DNA of 64,000 nt from positions 186,001 through 250,000 of the forward strand of contig NZ_JAPDOD010000005.1 of the NCBI RefSeq assembly GCF_027587205.1. Reading direction: 5' to 3'. Numbering within the stretch: the first letter of the stretch is position 1; each line of letters opens with the position of its first letter. Shown here piece by piece: positions 7,218-15,669 of this stretch. The stretch is from Solirubrobacter ginsenosidimutans. GTDB taxonomy: Bacteria; Actinomycetota; Thermoleophilia; Solirubrobacterales; Solirubrobacteraceae. The notes under the pieces were generated by a model. It worked only from the letters and a program-made list of their open reading frames with translations. It was not told the DNA's origin and did no database searches. The position numbers and the translations under genes are program-made.

Positions 7218-9296
7218 ATGACCCTGCTGCACCCGCGCAAGCCCGCCACGCTCCTGTTCGACGAGGCCCACAGCGAGGCCTGGACGATCCGACCCGACCT
7301 CGCCGCACGGATGCAGCCCGCGCATCCAGAGGACGTCTCCTACGCGGAGGCCGCGAAGCTCCTCACCCAGCGCGACTTCACGGTGTCTGCTCACGTCGAC
7401 GGCTCATTGGTCGACGCGCTCGCGGAGACTGACGTGCTCGTCCTGGCTCATCCTGCCGACGCGCGCTGGGAGGTAACCACGGGCATCGGCAGCCCGCGCT
7501 TCAGCGACGCCGAGATCGAGGCGATCGATGCCTTCGTGCACCGCGGCGGTGGACTGATCGTGCTCGGCGAGTGCGACCACGACCGCCACGGCAACAACCT
7601 CAACGAGCTGCTCGGGCGCTTCGGCGTCGAGATCGAGACCGCGACGGTCCAGGACTACGAGGAGTCCGAGGCGGCGCCGACCTGGATCCGCCCGCGCCTG
7701 TTCTCCAACGGCCGCGGCCGCTCCGCCGACGTCCTGGCTCGCGTGAACGAGATCCGGCTCTATCGCGCCGGGACGCTCGCGCTCACCAATGGCGCGCGGG
7801 TGATCGCGCGGGCGTCCGCGTCGGCGACGAAGCCGAACGCGCCCCTCGCCGTCGTCACCGAGCACGGCGAGGGCCGCGTCGTCGTGCTCGCCGACTCCGA
7901 TCTCTTCGGCGACGACGGCATCCACCAGCACGACCACGCCGACCTGTGGCAGAACCTCGTGTACTGGGTCGCCGGCGCCGCGTTCGCGCACGCCGAGGAC
8001 GTCGCCGACTCACCCGCCGGCAACGATCCCGCGTGGGCGACGCTGAAGTCGGAGATCGAGGCGCTGCGCCTGCTGCAGGCCGCGGACGGCTCGATCGAAG
8101 GCGCGACGCCCGACCTGACGCCGATCCTCGATGCGCTCGCCGCGCTCGCGCCGCACTTCCCGCACCAGGCCGACTACCTGGAGGCGCTCCGGGGTGACCT
8201 GGACACCTGGGCCGACGGCGGGTTCGGGACGCCCGACTTCACCGCATCGCTCGAGGCCTTCCGGCCCGACCAGCACCGCGTCGACGGGATCGAGCACCTG
8301 GTGGTCTTCCCGATGTACAAGCAGAACGGCCCGTCCGAGCGGGTGTTCGAGGCGCTGATCGTGCGCGTGCCGTGGCCCGAGTGGCTCGCCGAGCTCGAGC
8401 GCACCCGTTTTGAGAACCCGAAGTTCGTCCCGGTGTGCTTCGTCGATCGCACGAGCGGCTACGAGTCCAACTCGGCCGTGCTCTTCCCTGAGACGGTCAG
8501 CGTCGCCGGCAAGCCCGCGAACCACTTCGGCGCGATCTTCTGCGACCGCGAGGCGGCTCGCCTGCGCGCCGTCGCCAAGGAAGCCGCGGATGTCCTGTCG
8601 CTCAATCTCGCCCCCGACGCCGCCGCGCTGCTGGCCTCCCCCGAGCTCTCGCGCCAGGCGTTCGCGCTCTGGGATCTGATCCACGACCGGGCGCACTCCC
8701 GCGGCGACCTGCCGTTCGACCCCTTCATGATCCGCCAGCGCGCGCCGTATTGGATGTACGCGCTCGAGGAGCTGCGCTGCGACCTGACCGCGTACGTGGA
8801 AGCGATGCAGCTCGAGCGCGAGGGCTTCGCGTTCGCGCGCTACGTCCAGCACGCGATCCTGCTCGACCGCCTCTTCCGCTTCCCGATCACCGGCCCGCGC
8901 GTCCGCAACTACGACGGGCTCGGCGGCCAGCTGCTGTTCGCCTACCTGCACCAGCGCGAGCTGCTGCACTGGACCAACAACGAGCTGACGATCGAGTGGG
9001 ACCGCGTCGGGGAAGGGGTCGCGCAGCTTCGCGCGGACGTCGAGGAGCTCTACCGCTCGGGCATCGACACCACCAAGACGCAGTACTGGGCCGCCGCGCA
9101 CGACCTCGTCTCGACCTACGTCAAGCCGGCGGCCGACTCGGCGTGGAGCCGCGACCGACGTGAGCTCTCCGACTCCGGGGACCCGCGCCGCTTCATCGAC
9201 CTCGTCCAGCCCGACGAGTTCCCGCTCTCGCTGTTCTACACCTCGCTGCAGGCGAAGCTCGCGCCGACCGTCGAGGCTGCCGGAGTGGCGGCATGA
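7218..9296 (+). CDS. DUF6421-like protein with N-terminal amidotransferase-like domain
   Basis: A 692-residue protein. The N-terminal part (about 1-260) resembles class-I glutamine-amidotransferase/DUF4350-like folds: DVLVLAHPAD, FVHRGGGLIVLGECDHD, GEGRVVVLADSDLFGDDGI. The C-terminal part (about 270-690) matches my recollection of the DUF6421 family of actinobacteria: LVVFPMYKQNGPSERVFEAL, FDPFMIRQRAPYWMYALEEL. The latter carries HDRAH at residues 489-493 and EELRCD from 517, a spacing and composition reminiscent of zinc-dependent metallopeptidases but with Asp in the place of the catalytic Glu. It overlaps the SDR gene by ATGA. No ribosome binding site precedes the ATG, so a leaderless transcript is possible. 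Function unknown. Confidence 0.75.
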   Translation: MTLLHPRKPATLLFDEAHSEAWTIRPDLAARMQPAHPEDVSYAEAAKLLTQRDFTVSAHVDGSLVDALAETDVLVLAHPADARWEVTTGIGSPRFSDAEIEAIDAFVHRGGGLIVLGECDHDRHGNNLNELLGRFGVEIETATVQDYEESEAAPTWIRPRLFSNGRGRSADVLARVNEIRLYRAGTLALTNGARVIARASASATKPNAPLAVVTEHGEGRVVVLADSDLFGDDGIHQHDHADLWQNLVYWVAGAAFAHAEDVADSPAGNDPAWATLKSEIEALRLLQAADGSIEGATPDLTPILDALAALAPHFPHQADYLEALRGDLDTWADGGFGTPDFTASLEAFRPDQHRVDGIEHLVVFPMYKQNGPSERVFEALIVRVPWPEWLAELERTRFENPKFVPVCFVDRTSGYESNSAVLFPETVSVAGKPANHFGAIFCDREAARLRAVAKEAADVLSLNLAPDAAALLASPELSRQAFALWDLIHDRAHSRGDLPFDPFMIRQRAPYWMYALEELRCDLTAYVEAMQLEREGFAFARYVQHAILLDRLFRFPITGPRVRNYDGLGGQLLFAYLHQRELLHWTNNELTIEWDRVGEGVAQLRADVEELYRSGIDTTKTQYWAAAHDLVSTYVKPAADSAWSRDRRELSDSGDPRRFIDLVQPDEFPLSLFYTSLQAKLAPTVEAAGVAA

Positions 9297-9955
9297 GCGG
9301 CGTGGTGGCCATCGCGGGTGCCGGCGGCGGGCTCGGCCCGTCGGTCATCGCCCGCCTCGACGGCCCGCTCGCCGGCGCCGACGTGAGCGCGCAGCGGCTG
9401 TCCGACGGCCTCGACGACGCGCGCGCCGTCGACCTGCTCGACCCCGCCGCCACCACAGCGTGGGCGAACGATCTCGAGGCGCGGTTCGGCGAGGTGCGCG
9501 CGCTCGTGCACCTCGTGGGTGGGTGGCGTGGCGGCAAGCCGCTCGGCGAGGCCGACCCGTCGGACTGGACCGTCATGGAAGGCCTCTTGATCCGGTCGCT
9601 GCAGAACACCTCACGTGCCTTCCTCGACCCCCTGAAGCGCTCCGGCGGCCGGCTCGTGATGATCTCGGCGGCGGCCGCCAAGCGACCGACCTCCTCCAAC
9701 GCCGCCTACGCGGCCGCCAAGGCGGCGGCCGAGGCCTGGACGCTCGCGGTGGCCGACGAGTTCACCGGAACCGGCGCGACCGCGAACATCCTCGCCGTCA
9801 ACGCGATCCTCACGCCGGAGATGCGTGCCGCCAAGCCCGACGCCAAGTTCGCGACGTTCACCCGCGCCGAGGACATCGCGGACGGGATCGCGTTCCTGCT
9901 CTCAGACGCCGCCGCGAAGATGAACGGGCAGCGGATCGCGCTGCATCCTGCCTAA
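9293..9955 (+). CDS. Short-chain dehydrogenase/reductase
   Basis: An NAD(P)-dependent SDR of 220 residues. It has the glycine-rich cofactor motif AGAGGGLGPSV at the N-terminus, an HLVGGW stretch in place of the usual NNAG, a serine in MISAAAAKRP, and the catalytic pair YAAAK. It is translationally coupled (ATGA) to the upstream DUF6421-like protein, and the two probably act on one substrate. The pairing of this SDR with DUF6421 and a divergent Lrp regulator recurs in other actinobacteria as far as I recall; the substrate is not known. Confidence 0.85.
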   Translation: MSGVVAIAGAGGGLGPSVIARLDGPLAGADVSAQRLSDGLDDARAVDLLDPAATTAWANDLEARFGEVRALVHLVGGWRGGKPLGEADPSDWTVMEGLLIRSLQNTSRAFLDPLKRSGGRLVMISAAAAKRPTSSNAAYAAAKAAAEAWTLAVADEFTGTGATANILAVNAILTPEMRAAKPDAKFATFTRAEDIADGIAFLLSDAAAKMNGQRIALHPA

Positions 9956-9987
9956 GGGCTGCACATCGGCACGACCGAACCAGCCGA

Positions 9988-12900
9988 CTAGCGGAGGCAC
10001 ATGGCGACGAGGTCGACGCCGAAGCGTGGCGAGATGCGGCAGGACAGCCGGGCGGAGAAGCGCTGTCCCATCGCGGGGTGGCCGAGGGCGGCGACCGGCG
10101 CGTCGTGTTCGGCGAGTCGGGCGGCTACGTCGACCGCGGCGGCGTCGCGGGCAGGGCCCTGGAGGCGGCGCAGCCGGCGAACGGCGGCGCGCGTGCTGGC
10201 AGGTTGCCACGCACTCGGGATGGCGACGGTCAGCATGCGGGTGAGGAAGGTCGCGGCGTCTGGGTACTCGAGCGCCACGCTGGTCAGGAGCAGATCGAAC
10301 GCGTGCGGCCGGCGACGGACTGCGGAAATGCCGGCGGTGCGCCGCCGGAGCGTGATCCCGACGCCGGCGAGCGCGGTGCGGGCGAGCTCGTAGGAGCGCC
10401 GGCACGTGGCGCAGCCAGGGGTCACCGCCATCACCGCGGTCGCGGACGGGAGGGGATGCGGCGGCGCGGAGAGCGTGACCGGTCGGCTCGTGGCAATGCC
10501 CGGCGGAACCAGGCTGCTGGAGGGAATCAAGTCCCAGACGGCGGCGAGCCCGCTGCGCGACAGCGCGTACGCGGCCGCCCGGCGCGTGCGCGCCGAGGCG
10601 AACGCGCCGCGGCGGGCGTTGAACGCCATGAAGCGGGTCTCGGGGAGCACCGCCGGGGTGTCCGCGCCGGCCGGCGCAAGCAGCGGGTCCGCGAGCGTGA
10701 CCCCATCGAACGTGCCGTCCCGGACGCGCTGGATCGCGCGGGCGGCGTCGATGCCCTCTCGCAGCACGATCGCATCGAGCGCATGCGGGCGTGGCCCGCG
10801 GTAGTACGGATTGCGCTTGAGCAGCATGTACTCGCCGTTGATGAATTCCGCCGCGTAGTACGGGCCGGCCGCTGGTGGTGGATGATCGGGTGTGCCCCCG
10901 GCGACGTTCGCCACGCCCGCGGCCAGCGGCGCGAAGTAGGGCAGCGAGAGCCGTTTGAGGAAGTCCGGCGACGGCCGCGTCAGCGTGATCCGGAGCGTCG
11001 CGCCGTGGACGTGTAGCCCGCGGATGTGTGGAGCGCGACCCGCGATGTAGGCGCGTGCGCCGAGGACATCGCCGAGGACCCGGCGACCGGGGGCGCGGTC
11101 ACCGAGCGCGGGCGAGAGGGCGTGCTCGATACTGCTGCGGAAGCTCTCTGCCGTGACCGGTTGGCCGGAGGGAGGCGAGAACCGGTAGCCCGGCCGGATA
11201 GTGAACGTGTAGGTGCGCCGGTCGGCCGTAAGCGCGGGCATCGTGGCGGCGATCTCGGGCTGCAGTCGCAGCCCCGCCGGCGCGGGAGCGTCCGGATAAT
11301 TGAGCAGTCCGGCCAGCGTCGCCTGCTCGGCCTGGAGCGCAATCGGCTGGCGCGCGAGCGCCGGGTCTGGCCAGTCGAAGGAGTAGATCGGCACGACCAG
11401 CCTCGCCACGTCGCCCTTGAGCGCATCGAGGGCCTCGACGAACGAGCGCCGGTGATCGACGACGACAAGCACGCGCCCCGCTGCGGCGAACGCGGAGGAG
11501 ACCGTGTGGTGCGTGGCCAGGTTGCGCTGCGCGCCGGTCGTCGCGTCGATCCGCGTCACGGTCCCGACGTCCTGGTTGGTCACCCAGGCCGCGCTGGCGG
11601 AGAAGCTGACATTGTGGGCGCCCTCGCCTGTGACGTACGTGGCCACGACGCGCCCCTGCTGGTCGACCTTGTACGCCTCGCCTCGCAACTCGTTGGCCAC
11701 CCACGCGAACCCGCCGCCGACAGCAGCAACGAAGAGAGGCTGCGGCAGCGCGGCGGTGGCCGTCACCGTGTTGGACGCGGCGTCGATCCGCGAGAGGCCG
11801 GCCTTGCTCGACACCCACACGGCGCCGTCTGCGGTGGCGCCGCCCCACACGTCCGAAAGGCCACGGAACCGGTGCACCACGCGCCCGCTGGCGGGATCGA
11901 TCCGGAGGATCAGGTCGTGGCGAGGTCGCGACACCCAGAGCGACCCATAGGCCACGCCGATCACGGTTGTGAGCTCCGTGTCGTGTGGGTCGGTGCTGAC
12001 CCGCAGGCGGCGGACCACGCGCCCGGTGCGCGAGTCGACCTCGACGACCGTCGGGCCCAGGCCGTCCCCGACCCACAGCCGGTCACGCGAGACGGCCCAA
12101 TAGCCGATGTCCTCCACCGGCGCGGCGAACTGACGGACCACACGCCCGCGACGAGGGTCGATGGCGACGAACGACGCCGGCGTCAGGTTGAGCACCCAGA
12201 ACCGCCCGTCGCCAAACACGATGTCGGCAGGCTTGCGCAGCGAATCGACATGGCCGACGACACGGCCGTCGGCTGGATCGAGGAGGACCACCCCAGGGGC
12301 GATGCCGGCGCCGGGACCGCGCGTGCCGCCCGGAATCGCTGCGAACGCCGCCGCAACGACCAGCCCCAGTACCGCGAGCAGAACCGCTCGCGGGCCCCTC
12401 CGACGGCGACGATGGGGCGGGCCACGCTGCACGCGGCGCGTGGGAGCGAGCGCCGGGTCCTGGCGCAGGATCGCGCCCTCCAGCTCGCGCAGTCGCGGTC
12501 CGGGCTCCAGACCAAGCTGTCCCACGAGCTGGGCTCGCGTGTCGTGATAGACCGCGAGCGCCTCCTGCTGCCGCCCGGCGCGATACAGCGCGACCATCTG
12601 CTGGGCGCGGAGTCTCTCGCGCAGTGGATGCTCGCGCGCGAGGGCATCGAGCTCGGCCACCAGCTGGTCATGGCGGTCGAGGCTCAGCTCCGCCTCGACC
12701 CGCTCTTCGACGGCGCAGAGGCGCAGCTCCTCCAGCCGCTCGAGCGCGATCCGCGCGTGGCCGTCGAGCTCGACGTCGGCGAGCGCGCGTCCGCGCCACA
12801 GCGCCTCGGCTTCAAGCAAGCGCGTCGCCGCGAGTTGCGGATCACGGGCGATCCGGCCGGCGTCCAGCAGCGCCTCGAACCGATCGCAGTCCAGCTCGCC

Positions 12901-13173
12901 GGGATCGACCCGCAGCCGATAACCGGGTGCCTGCGTGAGCAGACGTCCCTCGCCGAGCACCTTGCGCAGGCGCGAGACCTGGTTGGTGAGCGCATGGCTC
13001 GCCGTCTCGGACGACTCCTCGCGCCCCAGCTCCTCAAGCAGCCGCTCGCGCGCGACGACGCGGTTGGCATGCAGCAGCAGGACGGCGAGCAGCGCGCGCT
13101 GGCGCGGTCCACCGACCAGGAGCCGCCGACCGTGCGCGCGCACCTCAAGTGGCCCCAGGATGAGAAATTCCAC
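9988..13173 (-). CDS. Membrane-anchored BTAD regulator fused to beta-propeller and oligopeptide-binding domain
   Basis: A 1061-residue multidomain protein. Residues 1-90 form an OmpR-like winged helix (FLILGPLEVRAHGRRL, ALTNQVSRLRKVLGEGRLL, APGYRL). Residues 95-240 form a BTAD all-helical domain (RFEALLDAGRIA, ALYRAGRQQEALAVYHDTR). A basic stretch and one membrane helix follow near 262-285 (AVLLAVLGLVVAAAFAAI). Residues about 300-600 form a propeller with repeated W/V-rich blades (GDGRFWVLNL, YGSLWVSRP, DGAVWVSS). The rest is an SBP_bac_5-like extracellular solute-binding domain (TFTIRPGYRFSPPSGQPVTAESFRSS, FDGVTLADP). It could sense an extracellular peptide and act on DNA from the membrane. 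The domain order is typical of SARP-like proteins of Thermoleophilia; the ligand and targets are unknown. Confidence 0.8.
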   Translation of the reverse strand: MEFLILGPLEVRAHGRRLLVGGPRQRALLAVLLLHANRVVARERLLEELGREESSETASHALTNQVSRLRKVLGEGRLLTQAPGYRLRVDPGELDCDRFEALLDAGRIARDPQLAATRLLEAEALWRGRALADVELDGHARIALERLEELRLCAVEERVEAELSLDRHDQLVAELDALAREHPLRERLRAQQMVALYRAGRQQEALAVYHDTRAQLVGQLGLEPGPRLRELEGAILRQDPALAPTRRVQRGPPHRRRRRGPRAVLLAVLGLVVAAAFAAIPGGTRGPGAGIAPGVVLLDPADGRVVGHVDSLRKPADIVFGDGRFWVLNLTPASFVAIDPRRGRVVRQFAAPVEDIGYWAVSRDRLWVGDGLGPTVVEVDSRTGRVVRRLRVSTDPHDTELTTVIGVAYGSLWVSRPRHDLILRIDPASGRVVHRFRGLSDVWGGATADGAVWVSSKAGLSRIDAASNTVTATAALPQPLFVAAVGGGFAWVANELRGEAYKVDQQGRVVATYVTGEGAHNVSFSASAAWVTNQDVGTVTRIDATTGAQRNLATHHTVSSAFAAAGRVLVVVDHRRSFVEALDALKGDVARLVVPIYSFDWPDPALARQPIALQAEQATLAGLLNYPDAPAPAGLRLQPEIAATMPALTADRRTYTFTIRPGYRFSPPSGQPVTAESFRSSIEHALSPALGDRAPGRRVLGDVLGARAYIAGRAPHIRGLHVHGATLRITLTRPSPDFLKRLSLPYFAPLAAGVANVAGGTPDHPPPAAGPYYAAEFINGEYMLLKRNPYYRGPRPHALDAIVLREGIDAARAIQRVRDGTFDGVTLADPLLAPAGADTPAVLPETRFMAFNARRGAFASARTRRAAAYALSRSGLAAVWDLIPSSSLVPPGIATSRPVTLSAPPHPLPSATAVMAVTPGCATCRRSYELARTALAGVGITLRRRTAGISAVRRRPHAFDLLLTSVALEYPDAATFLTRMLTVAIPSAWQPASTRAAVRRLRRLQGPARDAAAVDVAARLAEHDAPVAALGHPAMGQRFSARLSCRISPRFGVDLVAMCLR

Positions 13174-13286
13174 CGCTGCGCGAGCATCTCAGAATCCACC
13201 CCAGCCCGCGGGGGATCGAGCTGTGACCCGATTGTGACCCGCCAGACGCATGCTCAGAGCGTTCACCGAGCCAGAGCGAGGATCAC

Positions 13287-14510
13287 GTGCCGGCACATAC
13301 CAAGGTCGTGGCAGCAGCAGCGATGAGTTTCATCGCCATCGGCGCCCCGCCCGCGCAGTCCGCGGGGCCGGGATGCGGGGCCGTCGTGACGAAGTCCACC
13401 ACGCTGCAGCGCAACCTCACGAACTGCCCAGGCGACGGGCTGGTGATCGGCGCCGACAACCTCACGCTCGACCTCGGCGGCCACACGATCGACGGCACCG
13501 CGGTGCCTGCCACGGCCGGCATCCGGCTCGCCGGCCATCACGACGTCACGGTCCGGCGCGGAACGCTGCAGGAGTTCGGCAACGGCGTGCTGCTCGACGC
13601 CGCCGACGGCAACGCCCTGGTCCGCCTGACCGTCGCGCGCAGCATCGGCCGCGGCGTCCAGTTGCAGAACGGCTCGGACGGCAACCGGCTCGAGTTCGAC
13701 GTCTCCAGCGACAACGGCAGCTCGGGGTTCGTCCTGCTCGCGTCCGATCGCAACGTGATCACCCACGCGGCCGGTTCCGGCAACGCGTTCAGCGGCCTTC
13801 AGGGTTTCGGGGCCAGCGGCAACCGAGTTGTCGGCGGCACGTTCACCGCAAACAAGACCGGGATCGGTCTGGAGGAGGGCTCGAACGGCAACCTGGTGAC
13901 CGGCAACGTGCTCTCGGGCAACCGGGAGCCCGCGGTGGGGATCGATGGCAACGACAACGTGGTCAGGGGCAATCGCGCGGACCACAATGGATGGGGCATC
14001 ATCTTCGGCGGCGATCGCAATCAGATCGTGGCCAACGTCGTGACGGGCACGCTCGGCTGCAGTCCCGACGACTGCGGCACGGGGATCGAAACCCCGGGCG
14101 GAGCCGACAATCTGGTCGCCTTGAACCTGGTCACCGGCACGGCCGACCAGGGCATCCGCCTGCGCGAGTTCGAGGCCGACGGCGGTCCGCCGACGATCGG
14201 GAATGTGATCCGCGGAAACGTCGTGCGCGACGCCGGCTCGGACGGGATCGTGCTTCAGGACAAGACCAACGAGGTCACCGGCCACGGCACCGTCAAGGAC
14301 AACCTCGTCGCGAACAACCTCGTGACCGGCTCGGGCCACGACGGCATCGCCGTCAACCGCCCCGCGAACACGGTCTCCGGCAACATCGCGCTGCGCAATC
14401 GAGCCTTCGGGATCGAGGCGGTGAACGGCGTGATCGACGGCGGCGGCAACCTCGCCTTCGGCAACGGCGATCCTCGCCAGTGCCTGCGCATCGCCTGTCA
14501 CCGACGGTAG
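13287..14510 (+). CDS. Secreted right-handed parallel beta-helix protein
   Basis: A 407-residue exported protein with a signal peptide (KVVAAAAMSFIAIGAPPAQS then AGPGC). Repeated turns of about 22 residues with the pattern NxVxGNxxxxNxxGI run through the whole chain (NLVTGNVLSGNREPAVGI, NVVRGNRADHNGWGI, NLVALNLVTGTADQGI), as in NosD/pectate-lyase-type helices. Substrate unknown; carbohydrate binding is common for the fold. The GTG start at 13287 has GAGCGAGG a few bases upstream. It is divergent from the BTAD regulator at 13173, so that regulator may control it. Confidence 0.8.
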   Translation: MPAHTKVVAAAAMSFIAIGAPPAQSAGPGCGAVVTKSTTLQRNLTNCPGDGLVIGADNLTLDLGGHTIDGTAVPATAGIRLAGHHDVTVRRGTLQEFGNGVLLDAADGNALVRLTVARSIGRGVQLQNGSDGNRLEFDVSSDNGSSGFVLLASDRNVITHAAGSGNAFSGLQGFGASGNRVVGGTFTANKTGIGLEEGSNGNLVTGNVLSGNREPAVGIDGNDNVVRGNRADHNGWGIIFGGDRNQIVANVVTGTLGCSPDDCGTGIETPGGADNLVALNLVTGTADQGIRLREFEADGGPPTIGNVIRGNVVRDAGSDGIVLQDKTNEVTGHGTVKDNLVANNLVTGSGHDGIAVNRPANTVSGNIALRNRAFGIEAVNGVIDGGGNLAFGNGDPRQCLRIACHRR

Positions 14511-14560
14511 CCGCCCGTGCCGTGACGGCGTGCTCCCCGCGACTGGTCCTGCACCCGCGG

Positions 14561-14767
14561 CTAGTGGGCGAGGAAGTACCGGTTGTCGAAACGCAAAACG
14601 TCCGCGCCCGTGCGCCGCTCGACCCGCACGGCAAGCATGGCAATGCAGAGATGCAACAGACCGATGACGAGGAGGGCGACGGCGACGATCCAAGTACTCG
14701 GCGACGGGACCGTGGCGACGAAAACAGCCACGGCCGTGGACATCACGGCGCTCAGGAAGTGGCTCAA
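14561..14767 (-). CDS. Small two-helix membrane protein
   Basis: A 68-residue hypothetical protein with two hydrophobic segments (AVMSTAVAVFVATV and WIVAVALLVIGLLHLCIAMLAV) followed by a short basic tail. The start is TTG at 14767 or an ATG nine codons in; no strong ribosome binding site is visible. Not recognised as a known family. It lies between two unrelated genes and has normal codon use for the region. Confidence 0.45.
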   Translation of the reverse strand: MSHFLSAVMSTAVAVFVATVPSPSTWIVAVALLVIGLLHLCIAMLAVRVERRTGADVLRFDNRYFLAH

Positions 14768-14943
14768 GCCGACGCCACAGTCGCGCGGGCAGCCTTCATC
14801 GCGCGAACCTTAGACGCGAGGCGCCAACCCGCCGGCACCCTTCGACGAATGGCTTAGTGAAGGTTTGCTTCTCGGGCAGACAGGGGTGACGGCTTCGTCG
14901 GAGCGAGCTGCGGCGGCGCGTCGGTGACCCGAGTCGTCGGGGT

Positions 14944-15663
14944 TCATCGGTTCGAGATGGAGACGAGTTCCCATCGCTCGTCGCCGCCCGTGACGGTCTC
15001 CTCGAGAACGGTCCCCTTGCCACGTACGTAGTATTTGGCGTCGCGTACGCCCGGCTCGAGCGGCGTCCATTCACGCGTGCGCATCGCTTGGTGAGAGGAG
15101 ACGGCCGGCACCTTCACGGACGCGTGGAGGCTGACGATCTTGAAGTGGTCCTCGGCGTGGCCCTTGTAGTTCTCCTGGCGGAAAGTCTGGCCGACGCGCG
15201 GATCGGCGGGCATGAAGATCCCGGCTTCGGCGCCGTCGACGCCCGCGCGCCAGGTGCCCTCGCGGCTCTTGACGTTTCCCCGGCGATCGAGCTCCTTCGT
15301 GTCCTCTCCGAGGTACCACACGTTGCCGTCCTTGTCCTGCGCGTAGTAGTCGAGCGTGTCCTCCACTGTCCTGCCATGCAGGATCACGCGATCGTGGACG
15401 ACGGTCGCGCGCACGCCCTGGATCGTCTTGGTGCGGTGGGTGACGGAGAAGACGTCGTGGCCCGGGGTGCCGTCGGTCTCGCCGCGGTAGCGCAGCGTCG
15501 TCCCCGGGCGCAGGGGGAACCACGGGTTGGTTACCTGACGGACGAAGTTCGCGGGATCGAGCGCGGCGGGCGGTTGGACGGGCGGTGCCGAGCCGTTCGC
15601 TTCGGCACCGAGCAGCGCCGCCGCTGCGGCGACCCCTATTGCGAGACCGGCGAAAGCGAACAT
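14944..15663 (-). CDS. Secreted protein, paralogue A of a three-member family in this window
   Basis: A 239-residue exported protein with an N-terminal signal or anchor (AGLAIGVAAAAALLGAEA). Recognisable blocks are NPWFPLRPGTTLRYRGETDG, HDVFSVTHRTKTIQGV, DYYAQDKDGNVWYLGEDTKE, GIFMPADPRVGQTFRQENY and EWTPLEPGVRDAKYYVRGKG. The same succession of blocks occurs in the proteins at 18093 and 32873. Family known to me only as uncharacterised secreted proteins. It follows the histidine kinase gene in the same direction, with 6 bases between the genes, and may belong to the same transcript. Confidence 0.75.
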   Translation of the reverse strand: MFAFAGLAIGVAAAAALLGAEANGSAPPVQPPAALDPANFVRQVTNPWFPLRPGTTLRYRGETDGTPGHDVFSVTHRTKTIQGVRATVVHDRVILHGRTVEDTLDYYAQDKDGNVWYLGEDTKELDRRGNVKSREGTWRAGVDGAEAGIFMPADPRVGQTFRQENYKGHAEDHFKIVSLHASVKVPAVSSHQAMRTREWTPLEPGVRDAKYYVRGKGTVLEETVTGGDERWELVSISNR

Positions 15664-15669
15664 GGCCGG

